From: Streptomyces viridochromogenes
Lineage (GTDB): Bacteria; Actinomycetota; Actinomycetes; Streptomycetales; Streptomycetaceae
DNA length: 23,705 bases
Direction of reading: 5' to 3'
Assembly (NCBI RefSeq): GCF_001270495.1
Contig: NZ_LGUR01000005.1
Span: forward strand, 1-23,705
Part shown: positions 1-8,350 of the stretch, piece by piece
Numbering within the stretch: position 1 is the first letter of the stretch
Layout: each line of letters opens with the position of its first letter
Notes under the pieces: model-generated
Seen by the model: only the letters and a program-made list of their open reading frames with translations
The model's database searches: none
What the model was told of the DNA's origin: nothing
Program-made: the position numbers and the translations under genes

Positions 1-2
1 CC

Positions 3-77
3 CCCGGCGAGGTCTTCCCCCGGCGCAAACCGACACCCCCACCCGGGAACCCGCCCCAGCAGCTGGCCGCAGGCTGA
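3..77 (+). CDS. Possible C-terminal end of an upstream gene (partial)
   Basis: The window opens inside a reading frame that runs to a TGA at 75-77. It gives a tail beginning PGEVFPRRKP and ending QQLAAG, rich in Pro, Arg and Gln. The other forward frames are also open here, as expected in GC-rich DNA, so this is only a plausible gene end. It stops 32 bp before the predicted -10 of the next gene. No function can be read from 24 residues. Confidence 0.25.
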   Translation, partial: PGEVFPRRKPTPPPGNPPQQLAAG

Positions 78-109
78 GACCCGGGCGGTACCGCACCCCG
101 CCCCCTGGC

Positions 110-115
110 TACCCT
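110..115 (+). promoter_or_regulatory. Predicted -10 of a leaderless transcript (TACCCT)
   Basis: TACCCT is followed by six bases (GGACGC) and then the ATG at 122, with no purine-rich ribosome-binding site. A -10 hexamer ending 6-7 nt before the start codon puts transcription initiation on the start codon. The same hexamer and spacing occur before the gene starting at 22496 on the other strand. Confidence 0.5.
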
Positions 116-121
116 GGACGC

Positions 122-301
122 ATGGACTACGTCTCCGCACTCCTCCCCCCGGCCGTCATGGCCGTGTTCTTCATCGGTGTGATCAGGGTGATCGTGAAGA
201 CCCAGGGCGGAGCCAACAAGGCCAAGGAGGACGCGGCCGTGGACGCCGCCCTCGCGCGCGTGGAGGCCGCTCGCCCGGCCTCCACGAATCCGGACGCCTA
301 G
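122..301 (+). CDS. Small single-pass membrane protein, 59 aa
   Basis: This is a 59-codon frame from ATG to TAG. Residues about 5-26 (LLPPAVMAVFFIGVIRVIV) form one hydrophobic segment. They are followed by a charged Lys/Glu/Asp/Ala helix (about 30-50) and a short polar tail, so the protein looks like a one-pass membrane protein with a small amphipathic cytoplasmic domain. Codon third positions are strongly G/C. The predicted -10 TACCCT and the terminator at 334-384 frame it as a single-gene transcript. I do not recognise a family. Similar short membrane proteins are usually annotated as hypothetical in Streptomyces. The function is unknown. Confidence 0.65.
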   Translation: MDYVSALLPPAVMAVFFIGVIRVIVKTQGGANKAKEDAAVDAALARVEAARPASTNPDA

Positions 302-333
302 CCCCGGACGCCCAGGCCCGGCGGCCTGAACCC

Positions 334-384
334 GGCGTACGACTCCAAGCCGCAACGCTTTCCGAGTCGTACGCCCTTTTTCTT
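334..384 (+). terminator. Rho-independent terminator after the small membrane gene
   Basis: A perfect 12-bp stem (GGCGTACGACTC at 334-345 paired with GAGTCGTACGCC at 364-375) contains a nested AAGC/GCTT inner stem and is followed by TTTTTCTT at 377-384. It lies 32 bp after the TAG of the 59-aa gene and before the promoter region of the BlaI-type gene, so the two are separate transcripts. Confidence 0.85.
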
Positions 385-437
385 CCCGTTTTCTGGAGAA
401 AGTGCACGTCCGGCACGCCAACGACCAGATCTCCCAC

Positions 438-443
438 TATTGT
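438..443 (+). promoter_or_regulatory. Possible -10 for the BlaI-type gene (TATTGT)
   Basis: TATTGT lies 8 nt before the GTG at 452. There is no Shine-Dalgarno sequence between them, and an in-frame TGA at 446-448 excludes an earlier start. The spacing is one or two bases longer than the other leaderless candidates in the window, so this is a weaker call. Confidence 0.35.
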
Positions 444-451
444 GCTGAGTT

Positions 452-979
452 GTGCCTCGCCCATTGGGAGAACTCGAAGACGCGGTCATGACGCGGGTGT
501 GGAAGTGGAACCGCCCGGTGACCGTTCGAGAAGTCCTGGAAGATCTTCAGCAGGAACGGTCCATCGCGTACACCACGGTGATGACCGTTTTGGACAATCT
601 CCATCAGAAGGGTTGGGTACGCCGCGAAGCGGAAGGCCGGGCCTATCGATATGAGGCGGTCTCCACACGAGCCGCCTACGCCGCCGCCCTGATGAACGAC
701 GCCTGGTCCCAGAGTGACAACCCCGCCGCCGCGCTCGTCGCCTTCTTCGGCATGATGAGCGACGAACAGCGCCACGCCCTGCGGGACGCCGTACGCATCG
801 TCCAGGGCCCGGAAACACCCGAACCCACGGAACCGCCCGATACGCGCCGCGTTACGAGCACCGATACCGATACCGACGCCGATACAGCCCCTCATACCAG
901 CGCCGATACCGGACCGGATACCCGCCCTGATACCGCCCGTGAGAACCCCGGCTCGGCGCAGGAGCCCGGCGGGCGATAG
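452..979 (+). CDS. BlaI/MecI/CopY-family transcriptional repressor
   Basis: This 175-aa protein has an N-terminal winged helix (residues about 5-75, with LGELEDAVM, PVTVREVLEDL, IAYTTVMTVLDNL and KGWVRREAEGRAYRY) typical of the BlaI/MecI/CopY (Penicillinase_R) family. These are dimeric repressors that classically respond to beta-lactam or copper signals through a proteolytic sensor. Residues about 76-117 form the helical dimerisation part. No BlaR/MecR M56 sensor protease is next to it, so the inducer is unknown. The last about 55 residues are an odd low-complexity tail of Asp-Thr and Pro repeats, encoded by GATACC-like units at about 839-935, that is not part of the fold. GTG at 452 is the most upstream possible start. 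Confidence 0.88.
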   Translation: MPRPLGELEDAVMTRVWKWNRPVTVREVLEDLQQERSIAYTTVMTVLDNLHQKGWVRREAEGRAYRYEAVSTRAAYAAALMNDAWSQSDNPAAALVAFFGMMSDEQRHALRDAVRIVQGPETPEPTEPPDTRRVTSTDTDTDADTAPHTSADTGPDTRPDTARENPGSAQEPGGR

Positions 980-982
980 CGT
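977..982 (+). promoter_or_regulatory. Predicted -10 of the GNAT gene overlapping the upstream stop codon
   Basis: TAGCGT spans the TAG stop codon of the BlaI-type gene (977-979) and is followed by six bases (CCGCAC) and the ATG at 989. No ribosome-binding site is visible. This is the leaderless arrangement seen repeatedly in the window, so the GNAT gene may be transcribed independently of the repressor gene despite the 9-bp gap. Confidence 0.45.
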
Positions 983-988
983 CCGCAC

Positions 989-1552
989 ATGTCAGCAGAG
1001 AGTCACTCGGCCGAGAGCCCCGCGGCGGAGAGCCCGGAAGTCACCGCTAAAGCCATCACCGTCCGGCGGGCCCGTACCGGCGATGTCCCGGCGGTGCGTC
1101 GTCTCCTTGACGAGTACGTCCGGCGTCGCATCCTGCTCGACAAAGCGACAGTGACGCTTTACGAGGACATCCAGGAGTTCTGGGTCGCGGAACGGGACGA
1201 CAACGGCGAGCTCGTCGGCTGCGGTGCCCTGCACGTGATGTGGGAAGACCTGGCGGAAGTCCGCACTCTCGCGGTGAAGCCCGGCCTGAAGGGTGTCGGT
1301 GTCGGTCATCAGTTGCTGGAGAAGTTGCTGCACACCGCGCGCTGGCTCGGCGTTCGCAAGGTTTTCTGTCTGACCTTCGAAGTGGACTTCTTCGGCAAGC
1401 ACGGCTTCGTCGAGATCGGTGAGACACCGGTGGACACCGATGTCTACGCGGAGCTGCTGCGTTCCTATGACGAGGGTGTGGCGGAGTTCCTCGGTCTCGA
1501 ACGGGTGAAACCGAACACCTTGGGCAACAGCCGGATGCTTCTGCATCTGTGA
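989..1552 (+). CDS. GNAT N-acetyltransferase, ArgA-like amino-acid N-acetyltransferase
   Basis: This 187-aa protein has a single GNAT fold from about residue 23. VRRARTGDVPAVRRLL is the first strand and helix. WVAERDDNGELVGCGALHVM is the central sheet. LAVKPGLKGVGVGHQLLEKLL is the acetyl-CoA-binding motif A, with Lys101 in the usual R/Q position of R/Q-x-x-G-x-G. FCLTFEVDFFGKHGF is the C-terminal strand. The overall pattern resembles the single-domain actinobacterial N-acetylglutamate synthases (Mycobacterium Rv2747 type), which acetylate glutamate at the first step of arginine biosynthesis. No arg genes are adjacent, so the substrate is inferred from family likeness only. The first about 20 residues are a Ser/Glu/Ala-rich extension. 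Confidence 0.78.
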   Translation: MSAESHSAESPAAESPEVTAKAITVRRARTGDVPAVRRLLDEYVRRRILLDKATVTLYEDIQEFWVAERDDNGELVGCGALHVMWEDLAEVRTLAVKPGLKGVGVGHQLLEKLLHTARWLGVRKVFCLTFEVDFFGKHGFVEIGETPVDTDVYAELLRSYDEGVAEFLGLERVKPNTLGNSRMLLHL

Positions 1553-1698
1553 TCGCCGAGGATCGGCTTCCGGGCGGCGTATTCCGTCGGGCAGTCCATG
1601 CCCAGGTGCCCTATGTCCGAAACGCGCACGTTTCCGGACCACAGTCGGCCAGTGGTCTCTCCCGAGGGTTTGTGTTTTTCCGGCAAAAGCGGTTTGCT

Positions 1699-1727
1699 TT
1701 CCGACGTACTGCTGTACTGCATATAAC
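1699..1727 (+). promoter_or_regulatory. Candidate lsr2 promoter with a tandem 8-bp repeat in the spacer
   Basis: TATAAC at 1722-1727 is a good -10, and TTCCGA at 1699-1704 a weak -35, 17 bp apart. The spacer is almost filled by the tandem pair GTACTGCT (1706-1713) and GTACTGCA (1714-1721). The surrounding 240-bp gap is noticeably richer in A and T than the genes. A repeat placed there could be an operator, possibly for autoregulation. This is inference. Confidence 0.4.
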
Positions 1728-1793
1728 AGGGGGCGGCGAAACGGCGGATGCCGCAGACCCCCGACCCTCAAGTTATCGATGAAAGGAAATCCG

Positions 1794-2129
1794 GTGGCAC
1801 AGAAGGTTCAGGTCCTTCTTGTCGACGACCTCGACGGTGGCGAGGCGGACGAGACCGTGACGTTCGCGCTGGACGGCAAGACGTACGAGATCGATCTCAC
1901 GACTGGCAATGCGGACAAGCTCCGTGGCCTTCTCGAGCCTTACGTGAAGGGTGGCCGTCGTACCGGAGGTCGCGCTTCGGGTGGGCGTGGAAAGGCACGC
2001 GCCGCTTCCGGTGGCAGCCAGGACACCGCGCAGATCCGCGCGTGGGCCAAGGAGAACGGTTACGAGGTCAACGACCGCGGCCGCGTCCCGGCGAGCATTC
2101 GCGAGGCATACGAGAAGGCCAACGCCTGA
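1794..2129 (+). CDS. lsr2: Lsr2, H-NS-like nucleoid-associated xenogeneic silencer
   Basis: This 111-aa protein runs from GTG to TGA. The start is fixed by AAAGGA at 1782-1787. An in-frame ATG at 1779 lies upstream of that site and would add five residues absent from Lsr2 proteins. Residues 1-58 (MAQKVQVLLVDDLDGGEADE, FALDGKTYEIDL, LRGLLEPYVKGGRR) are the N-terminal oligomerisation domain. A Gly/Arg/Ala-rich linker follows (about 53-75). The C-terminal domain (IRAWAKENGYEVNDRGRVPA) carries the R95-G96-R97 AT-hook-like motif that enters the minor groove of AT-rich DNA. Family knowledge: Lsr2 coats AT-rich, often horizontally acquired DNA and silences specialised-metabolite clusters in Streptomyces. 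The gene converges with the next one with a single base between stop codons. Confidence 0.97.
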   Translation: MAQKVQVLLVDDLDGGEADETVTFALDGKTYEIDLTTGNADKLRGLLEPYVKGGRRTGGRASGGRGKARAASGGSQDTAQIRAWAKENGYEVNDRGRVPASIREAYEKANA

Positions 2130-2130
2130 T

Positions 2131-2838
2131 CTACGGACAGGCAGCCGACGACTGGGCGCACACGCGTCGCAGCCACAGTCGGTGGCAGTGCGTTGCCACC
2201 GTGTCCAGAACCCGCACGAGATCGGGGGCGCCCCCACCGCCCCCCAAAGCCGACAGCGTCGGCAGCGAGGCCTCGACCTCGCCCCCGGGCTCGGGGGGTC
2301 GCAGCCACACGGCGGCCCCCTGTACTGAAGCGGAGCGGTCCAGGGGGAGCGGCCGCATTCCGCGGGGCCCCTGCGGGCCAGGACGCCGTACGGCCCCCCT
2401 CGGCATCGGATCGACAGGGCGCCGTACGGCCGTGACCGACCCCGGACCGGGTGGCAGGGGAGCCTCCATGAGGTCGCCCTCGCCGAGCGCCGTCAGGTCC
2501 AGGGGCAGTGCGCCCCACTCCAGCCAGTCCAGCACCCCCGGCACCTCCTCCGCGCTGCCCGCGGCCACGAGCAGCCGCATCCGGTCGCCCTGGACGGCCA
2601 CCGGCGAGACCGGCGTCAGATGGCGCAGGGCCGCGCGGCCCGCCTCGGCCGGGACGTCCAGGACGTCGAAGCGCGGACCGACACGCAGCCACAGCGGGGA
2701 TCCGGGTGTCCCGGGCACCGCCGGCCAGCCCAGTTCGTTCTCGTACCACCGGCGGACCTGATCGCTCGGATCGAGCGGCCGACGGGGGAAGGGGATCGTG
2801 GCGGAGTCCGTGACGAACGCGGGGCGTGTGCCAGCCAT
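2131..2838 (-). CDS. Conserved Streptomyces-type protein of unknown function, 235 aa
   Basis: The frame begins MAGTRPAFVTDSATIPFPRR and contains QVRRWYENELGWPAVPG, FDVLDVPAEAGRAALRHLTP, DRMRLLVAAGSAEEVPGVLD, WLEWGALPLDLTALGEGD, GAAVWLRPPEPGGEVEASLP and ALGGGGGAPDLVRVLDTVAT. There is no signal peptide or membrane segment. The strand-helix pattern and conserved-looking Trp and Gly blocks suggest a folded cytoplasmic protein. Some relatives are, I believe, labelled bifunctional primase/polymerase-like, but I see no catalytic acidic triad, so I give no function. Residues about 135-170 are a Pro/Arg/Gly-rich insertion containing a repeated CGCCGTACGGCC in the DNA. ATG at 2838 has a weak GGTGG; GTG at 2853 (five residues longer) is possible. 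It is divergent from clpC and sits tail to tail with lsr2. Confidence 0.75.
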   Translation of the reverse strand: MAGTRPAFVTDSATIPFPRRPLDPSDQVRRWYENELGWPAVPGTPGSPLWLRVGPRFDVLDVPAEAGRAALRHLTPVSPVAVQGDRMRLLVAAGSAEEVPGVLDWLEWGALPLDLTALGEGDLMEAPLPPGPGSVTAVRRPVDPMPRGAVRRPGPQGPRGMRPLPLDRSASVQGAAVWLRPPEPGGEVEASLPTLSALGGGGGAPDLVRVLDTVATHCHRLWLRRVCAQSSAACP

Positions 2839-2944
2839 GCCAAGTGAAACCACCGAAAAGGCGTACTGGTTACGCTGGGTGTTCCCTTGGCTGCTCAGAG
2901 TGTCGAAAAAGGGGGCGCTCGGGGGTGTGGGGTGGCGCAAGGTT

Positions 2945-2958
2945 GTTCGCCCGTAGCG
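2945..2958 (+). promoter_or_regulatory. ClgR-type operator, distal copy (GTTCGC-N5-GCG)
   Basis: GTTCGC CCGTA GCG matches exactly the GTTCGC-N5-GCG pattern reported for ClgR, the activator of clp and lon genes in Streptomyces. It is the first of two copies, 106 bp apart start to start, in the clpC upstream region. It is also 107 bp from the start of the divergent gene. Confidence 0.55.
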
Positions 2959-3050
2959 GAGGGAACCGGGGGGCGCGGCATGGAGTGTCAGTCCCAGCGG
3001 GTAAGACATCCCTAGTGGGAGGGGGCGACACGCAGGACAGTGGGTCTCAC

Positions 3051-3064
3051 GTTCGCCATCGGCG
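3051..3064 (+). promoter_or_regulatory. ClgR-type operator, proximal copy (GTTCGC-N5-GCG)
   Basis: GTTCGC CATCG GCG is a second exact match to the ClgR pattern. It ends 31 bp before the -35 of the SigR-type promoter, upstream of where an activator would sit. ClgR control of clpC is established in Streptomyces; the site assignment here is by pattern only. Confidence 0.65.
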
Positions 3065-3095
3065 TACTGATGGTGAGGGTAACCACCTGGCCTGC

Positions 3096-3123
3096 GGGAA
3101 CATCGTCTCGCACCATCGGGTTG
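3096..3123 (+). promoter_or_regulatory. SigR-type promoter of clpC (GGGAAC-N18-GTTG)
   Basis: GGGAAC at 3096-3101 and GTTG at 3120-3123 are separated by exactly 18 bp. This matches the sigma-R consensus GGGAAT/C-N18/19-GTT used in response to disulphide stress. Transcription would start near 3129, leaving a leader of about 140 nt. clpC is among the protein-quality-control genes reported in SigR regulons of Streptomyces. Confidence 0.7.
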
Positions 3124-3222
3124 GAGCAGATGTCGGCGTTCGGGGTCAGGAGGCCATCGACGGTGTCGGCAGTTGGAATGAGCGGTCCCCGCTTGCGGGA
3201 CTAAGCTGCGGAAGGACAGGGA

Positions 3223-3235
3223 GGGGAAGTTCCCC
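3223..3235 (+). promoter_or_regulatory. Palindrome in the clpC leader
   Basis: GGGGAA-G-TTCCCC is a perfect 13-bp inverted repeat 18 bp before the ribosome-binding site GAGGAG (3254-3259). It could be a second operator, or a leader structure affecting clpC translation. The flanks (CAGG before, CCTG after) extend the symmetry with mismatches. Confidence 0.35.
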
Positions 3236-3268
3236 CCACTGCCTGACCGCTCTGAGGAGCGATTAACG

Positions 3269-5797
<2,529 letters not shown>

Positions 5798-5809
5798 GCG
5801 TCAACCACT

Positions 5810-5843
5810 GAAGGGGCCGGTGCTTTCGAGCACCGGCCCCTTC
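5810..5843. terminator. Bidirectional terminator between clpC and the acid phosphatase gene
   Basis: A perfect 15-bp stem (5810-5824 and 5829-5843, GAAGGGGCCGGTGCT and its complement) closes on a TTCG tetraloop. It lies 12 bp after the clpC stop codon and 14 bp from the stop of the convergent gene, so it can serve both transcripts. There is little of a T tract, which is common for Streptomyces terminators. Confidence 0.9.
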
Positions 5844-5857
5844 GGCATGCCGCCGTC

Positions 5858-6496
5858 CTACGACAACTGGCCGTCGTAGTCCGGCAGCTTGAACGTCTTC
5901 TCGGCGTGGCCGCCCGACAGGTCGGTGGCGCTGTTGCCGATGTTCGCGATGATCGTGTAGCCCTTGTTCTCGATGGCGACGCGCTGGGCCGTCTTGTACT
6001 GGGCGACATCCTTGAAGAGGTCGCCGAAGCTGCGGACGTAGAGGCCGGAGACCTGGTAGCCGACGTGCTTGAGGTTGTAGTCGGTCACCGAGGCGATGAT
6101 GCCCGGGCGGGCGGTCACGAAGAACAGGGAGACGCCGTGCTGCTGGGCGTACTCGGCGGCCTCCAGGACCGGCCCGTTGGCCGGCTGCGGGTAGCTGAAG
6201 CCGAAGTCTGTCTCCAGGGTGGTGTTGTCGATGTCGAAGACGATCGCCTGCTTCTCACCCGGCTTGGTGTTCGCGATCCGCTGCTTCAGATAGGGCAGCG
6301 CCTGGTCCATCACCGCCTGGCAGTCCTTCTGCCAGGTGTCGTAGTCGACGTCCTCGGCGGCGGCCGTGGTGGCGGTGGAGGTGCTCGTCGCGGTGGCCGT
6401 GGTCGCGGCTTGGGCGGGGACCACGAGTGCCATGAGGGCGGTCGCGGAGACGGTACTGACCGCGATGCGGCGCGCCCAGGGGCGGCGAAGCGTCAT
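5858..6496 (-). CDS. Secreted HAD-superfamily acid phosphatase
   Basis: This 212-aa protein has a clear signal peptide (RRPWARR, a hydrophobic stretch, cleavage likely after AQA at residue 30) and then a Thr/Ala-rich linker (about 31-48). The HAD core follows. Motif I is VFDIDNTTLE with the nucleophile D88 and acid/base D90, motif II FFVTARP with T128, motif III K168 in QYKTAQR, and motif IV IIANIGNSATDLSGG. This pattern fits the plant VSP-like/class IIIB bacterial acid phosphatase group. The enzyme probably hydrolyses phosphomonoesters outside the cell, releasing phosphate; the substrate range is not readable. AGAGGA precedes the ATG by about 8 nt. An 11-bp palindrome, CACGTCACGTG, lies at 6511-6521 just upstream. 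The gene is convergent with clpC and shares its terminator. Confidence 0.88.
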   Translation of the reverse strand: MTLRRPWARRIAVSTVSATALMALVVPAQAATTATATSTSTATTAAAEDVDYDTWQKDCQAVMDQALPYLKQRIANTKPGEKQAIVFDIDNTTLETDFGFSYPQPANGPVLEAAEYAQQHGVSLFFVTARPGIIASVTDYNLKHVGYQVSGLYVRSFGDLFKDVAQYKTAQRVAIENKGYTIIANIGNSATDLSGGHAEKTFKLPDYDGQLS

Positions 6497-7102
6497 GTGG
6501 GGGGTCCTCTCACGTCACGTGCGCTGTGTTGTTGTCGCGTGCATGTTCGTGGGTGGGGATGGCGTGAGGGGAAAGATAGGGTTACTGGGCGGTAAGTGGC
6601 CAGAGATGTACGTCACATGGGGCAGTACGGATTCAGGACGGTGCGGCGGGCGAGGGTGCGTAGGCGTCCAGTGCGAGGCTCTTGCGGACGCCCCTGTGGT
6701 GTCCCCGAGGTGTCCCTGCGGCGCCTCTGGGATCTCCCCGTCGGCGGCGTCGGAGGCGGAGTAGCGGCGTAGCGCCCGTCACATTCCGAGGTCTCGCGAT
6801 TGCGCTCAGCGGTGACATGCCGCACAGGCGATTTGTCCGTTACTAGTGGGAATAGTGGAAACGGGCTGATGGACAAAAGGGACGTTCCTCGCCGAAATCA
6901 TCCGTAGGTTTCGGTATCCGTGCTGGTTCGTCCGGAATGGCTGCTCTGTCAAGATGCGGTGATTTTTATGGGGGAGTACTAGCGTCCGTCGTAGATGGAG
7001 GGTTTTGGCCAGCGGCGGGGCCCGGGTTACCAAGGGATGGCCATCCGGCGAATGCCTGAGCGTCGGGTGGTTTTCCCTGTCGTCTTCCCCATGAGGTTTC
7101 GC
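6497..7102. other. Intergenic region between divergent secreted-enzyme genes
   Basis: These 606 bp hold no convincing gene. They must carry the promoters of the acid phosphatase (leftward) and the M23 peptidase (rightward). Visible structure: the palindrome CACGTCACGTG (6511-6521); an inverted TTAC/GTAA pair around 6582-6595; the tandem 9-mers TAGTGGGAA and TAGTGGAAA (6844-6861); a stretch from about 6838 to 6970 that is roughly half A/T by eye, unusual here and a plausible Lsr2-binding zone; and the palindrome GGATGGCCATCC (7035-7046). In-frame codons before 7103 stay open, but the ribosome-binding site supports 7103 as the peptidase start. Confidence 0.6.
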
Positions 7103-7723
7103 ATGTCCCCGCGCTTCTCCTTCCGCCCGTCCCGTACGTCCACCTTCCGCACCCGTGCCGCTGTGCTGGCCGCCGGCCTGGGGGCCTCGGTCGTGCTGGG
7201 CGCCGGAGGCGCGGTCGCCGCCGAGATGAGCTCCGGCCCCGGCACCTCCACCGCCGTCCAGGCGCAGAGCGCCGCCGTGAAGAAGGCTGCCGCCAAGGCC
7301 GCCGCCTCCTGGGTCAGCCCGGTGAAGAAGTACACGAAGTCCGCCAGCTTCGCGCAGGCCGGCGGCATGTGGCAGTCCACCCACAGCGGGCAGGACTTCG
7401 CCGTCCCCAGCGGCACCCAGGTCGTGGCCGCGCACGGCGGCACCGTCGTCAAGGCCGGCGGCAACGGCGCCGGTGACGGTCCCGCGTACGGCAACGCCAT
7501 CGTCATCAAGCACGGCAACGGGACGTACTCCCAGTACGCCCACCTGTCGCGCATCGACGTGAAGGCCGGCCAGGTCGTCAAGACCGGTCAGAACATAGCC
7601 AAGTCCGGCAATACCGGTAACTCCAGTGGGCCGCACCTGCACTTCGAGATCCGCAGGACCGCCAACTACGGTTCCGCGGTCGACCCGGTGTCCTTCCTTC
7701 GTGCCAAGGGCCTGAAGATCTGA
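7103..7723 (+). CDS. Secreted M23 (LytM/lysostaphin-type) peptidoglycan endopeptidase
   Basis: This 206-aa protein starts with an Arg-rich n-region and hydrophobic core (RTRAAVLAAGLGASVVLGAG). Cleavage is likely after AVAA at residue 40. An Ala/Lys-rich segment follows, then an M23 domain (about 70-205). Zinc ligands H94 and D98 are in THSGQDF, the active-site H147 in QYAHLSR, and H178/H180 in GPHLHFEIR. Such enzymes cut peptide cross-bridges in the cell wall during growth or sporulation. GAGG at 7093-7096, 6 nt before the ATG, fixes the start. The ATG at 7091 (four residues longer) lacks a good site. Many Streptomyces wall-hydrolase genes sit behind a c-di-AMP (ydaO) riboswitch, but I found none of its conserved blocks here. 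Confidence 0.92.
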   Translation: MSPRFSFRPSRTSTFRTRAAVLAAGLGASVVLGAGGAVAAEMSSGPGTSTAVQAQSAAVKKAAAKAAASWVSPVKKYTKSASFAQAGGMWQSTHSGQDFAVPSGTQVVAAHGGTVVKAGGNGAGDGPAYGNAIVIKHGNGTYSQYAHLSRIDVKAGQVVKTGQNIAKSGNTGNSSGPHLHFEIRRTANYGSAVDPVSFLRAKGLKI

Positions 7724-7736
7724 GACGCCGAGCCGT

Positions 7737-8324
7737 TCAGGCGCCCTTGTGCGCCTGGGTGATCAGGTCAGTGGCGACTTCGAGGATGGCCTTGCGCTTT
7801 TCCTCGGGGTCGCCTTCGACGTCCTTCATCACGAACATCCCGGCATGCATCGTGAACAGGGCGCTGATGCAGCGGACCTGGTCGACGAGGTCGGCGTCCG
7901 GATCGATGACGATGTCCCGCATGCCGAGCATGCGGTTCTTGAACATCTCACCGATGCTCAGCTCGCGGACCGTCGCCTGGTTCTCCTGCATGAAGCGGAA
8001 CAGCGGTTCCGCGTCGAGCAGGGCCTGGCTGTAGCGGCGTACGATCTCCTGCTTCGTCTCAAGTGAGTGCGGCTGCCGCTTACCCCAGTCGATCAGGTCC
8101 TCGATCGGTTTCGTCAGGTCCTCGAAGAGGCTGACGATGATCTCTTCCTTGGTCTTGAAGTGGTAGTACAAGGCCGCCTTCGTGACCTCCAGGCGCTCGG
8201 CGATCTCGCGCAGGGAGGTCTTCTCGTAGCCCTGCTCGGCGAAGAGTTCGAGGGCCACGTCCTGGATGCGCTGGCGGGTGTTCCCGCGGCGCCGCTGCTT
8301 GGTGCCGTCCATGGTGCCGCCCAT
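7737..8324 (-). CDS. TetR-family repressor of the adjacent exporter
   Basis: This 195-aa protein has a TetR_N helix-turn-helix: IQDVALELFAEQGYEKTSLREIAERLEVTKAALYYHFKTKEEI is the hallmark signature (about residues 20-62, quoted here in outline: ALELFAEQGY, TSLREIAERL, ALYYHFKTKE). The C-terminal part (about 65-195) is an all-helical ligand-binding and dimer domain with no close assignment. The ATG at 8324 follows GGAG by 7 nt and is preferred over ATG 8312. The gene is divergent from a multidrug-type exporter. The shared 138-bp gap holds two inverted copies of a 23-bp element, so it most likely represses both genes and lets go on binding an exported compound. It ends 13 bp from the M23 gene, tail to tail. 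Confidence 0.93.
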   Translation of the reverse strand: MGGTMDGTKQRRRGNTRQRIQDVALELFAEQGYEKTSLREIAERLEVTKAALYYHFKTKEEIIVSLFEDLTKPIEDLIDWGKRQPHSLETKQEIVRRYSQALLDAEPLFRFMQENQATVRELSIGEMFKNRMLGMRDIVIDPDADLVDQVRCISALFTMHAGMFVMKDVEGDPEEKRKAILEVATDLITQAHKGA

Positions 8325-8350
8325 CCTCGTACTCCTCGGCTTTCCACAAA

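Noticed and set aside
1555..1567. GCCGA-GGA-TCGGC hairpin after the GNAT gene
   Set aside because: A five-base-pair stem without a T tract is too weak to call a terminator.
2962..2987. GGAAC-N18-GTG resembling a second SigR promoter upstream of clpC
   Set aside because: The -10 would be GTG rather than GTT, and the downstream match at 3096-3123 is much better.
6780..7102. c-di-AMP (ydaO-type) riboswitch before the M23 peptidase gene
   Set aside because: It was expected because DisA is in the window and such riboswitches control Streptomyces wall hydrolases. However, the conserved GGGTGAATC-like and CCCGAACCCGACAGCTAACC-like blocks are absent.
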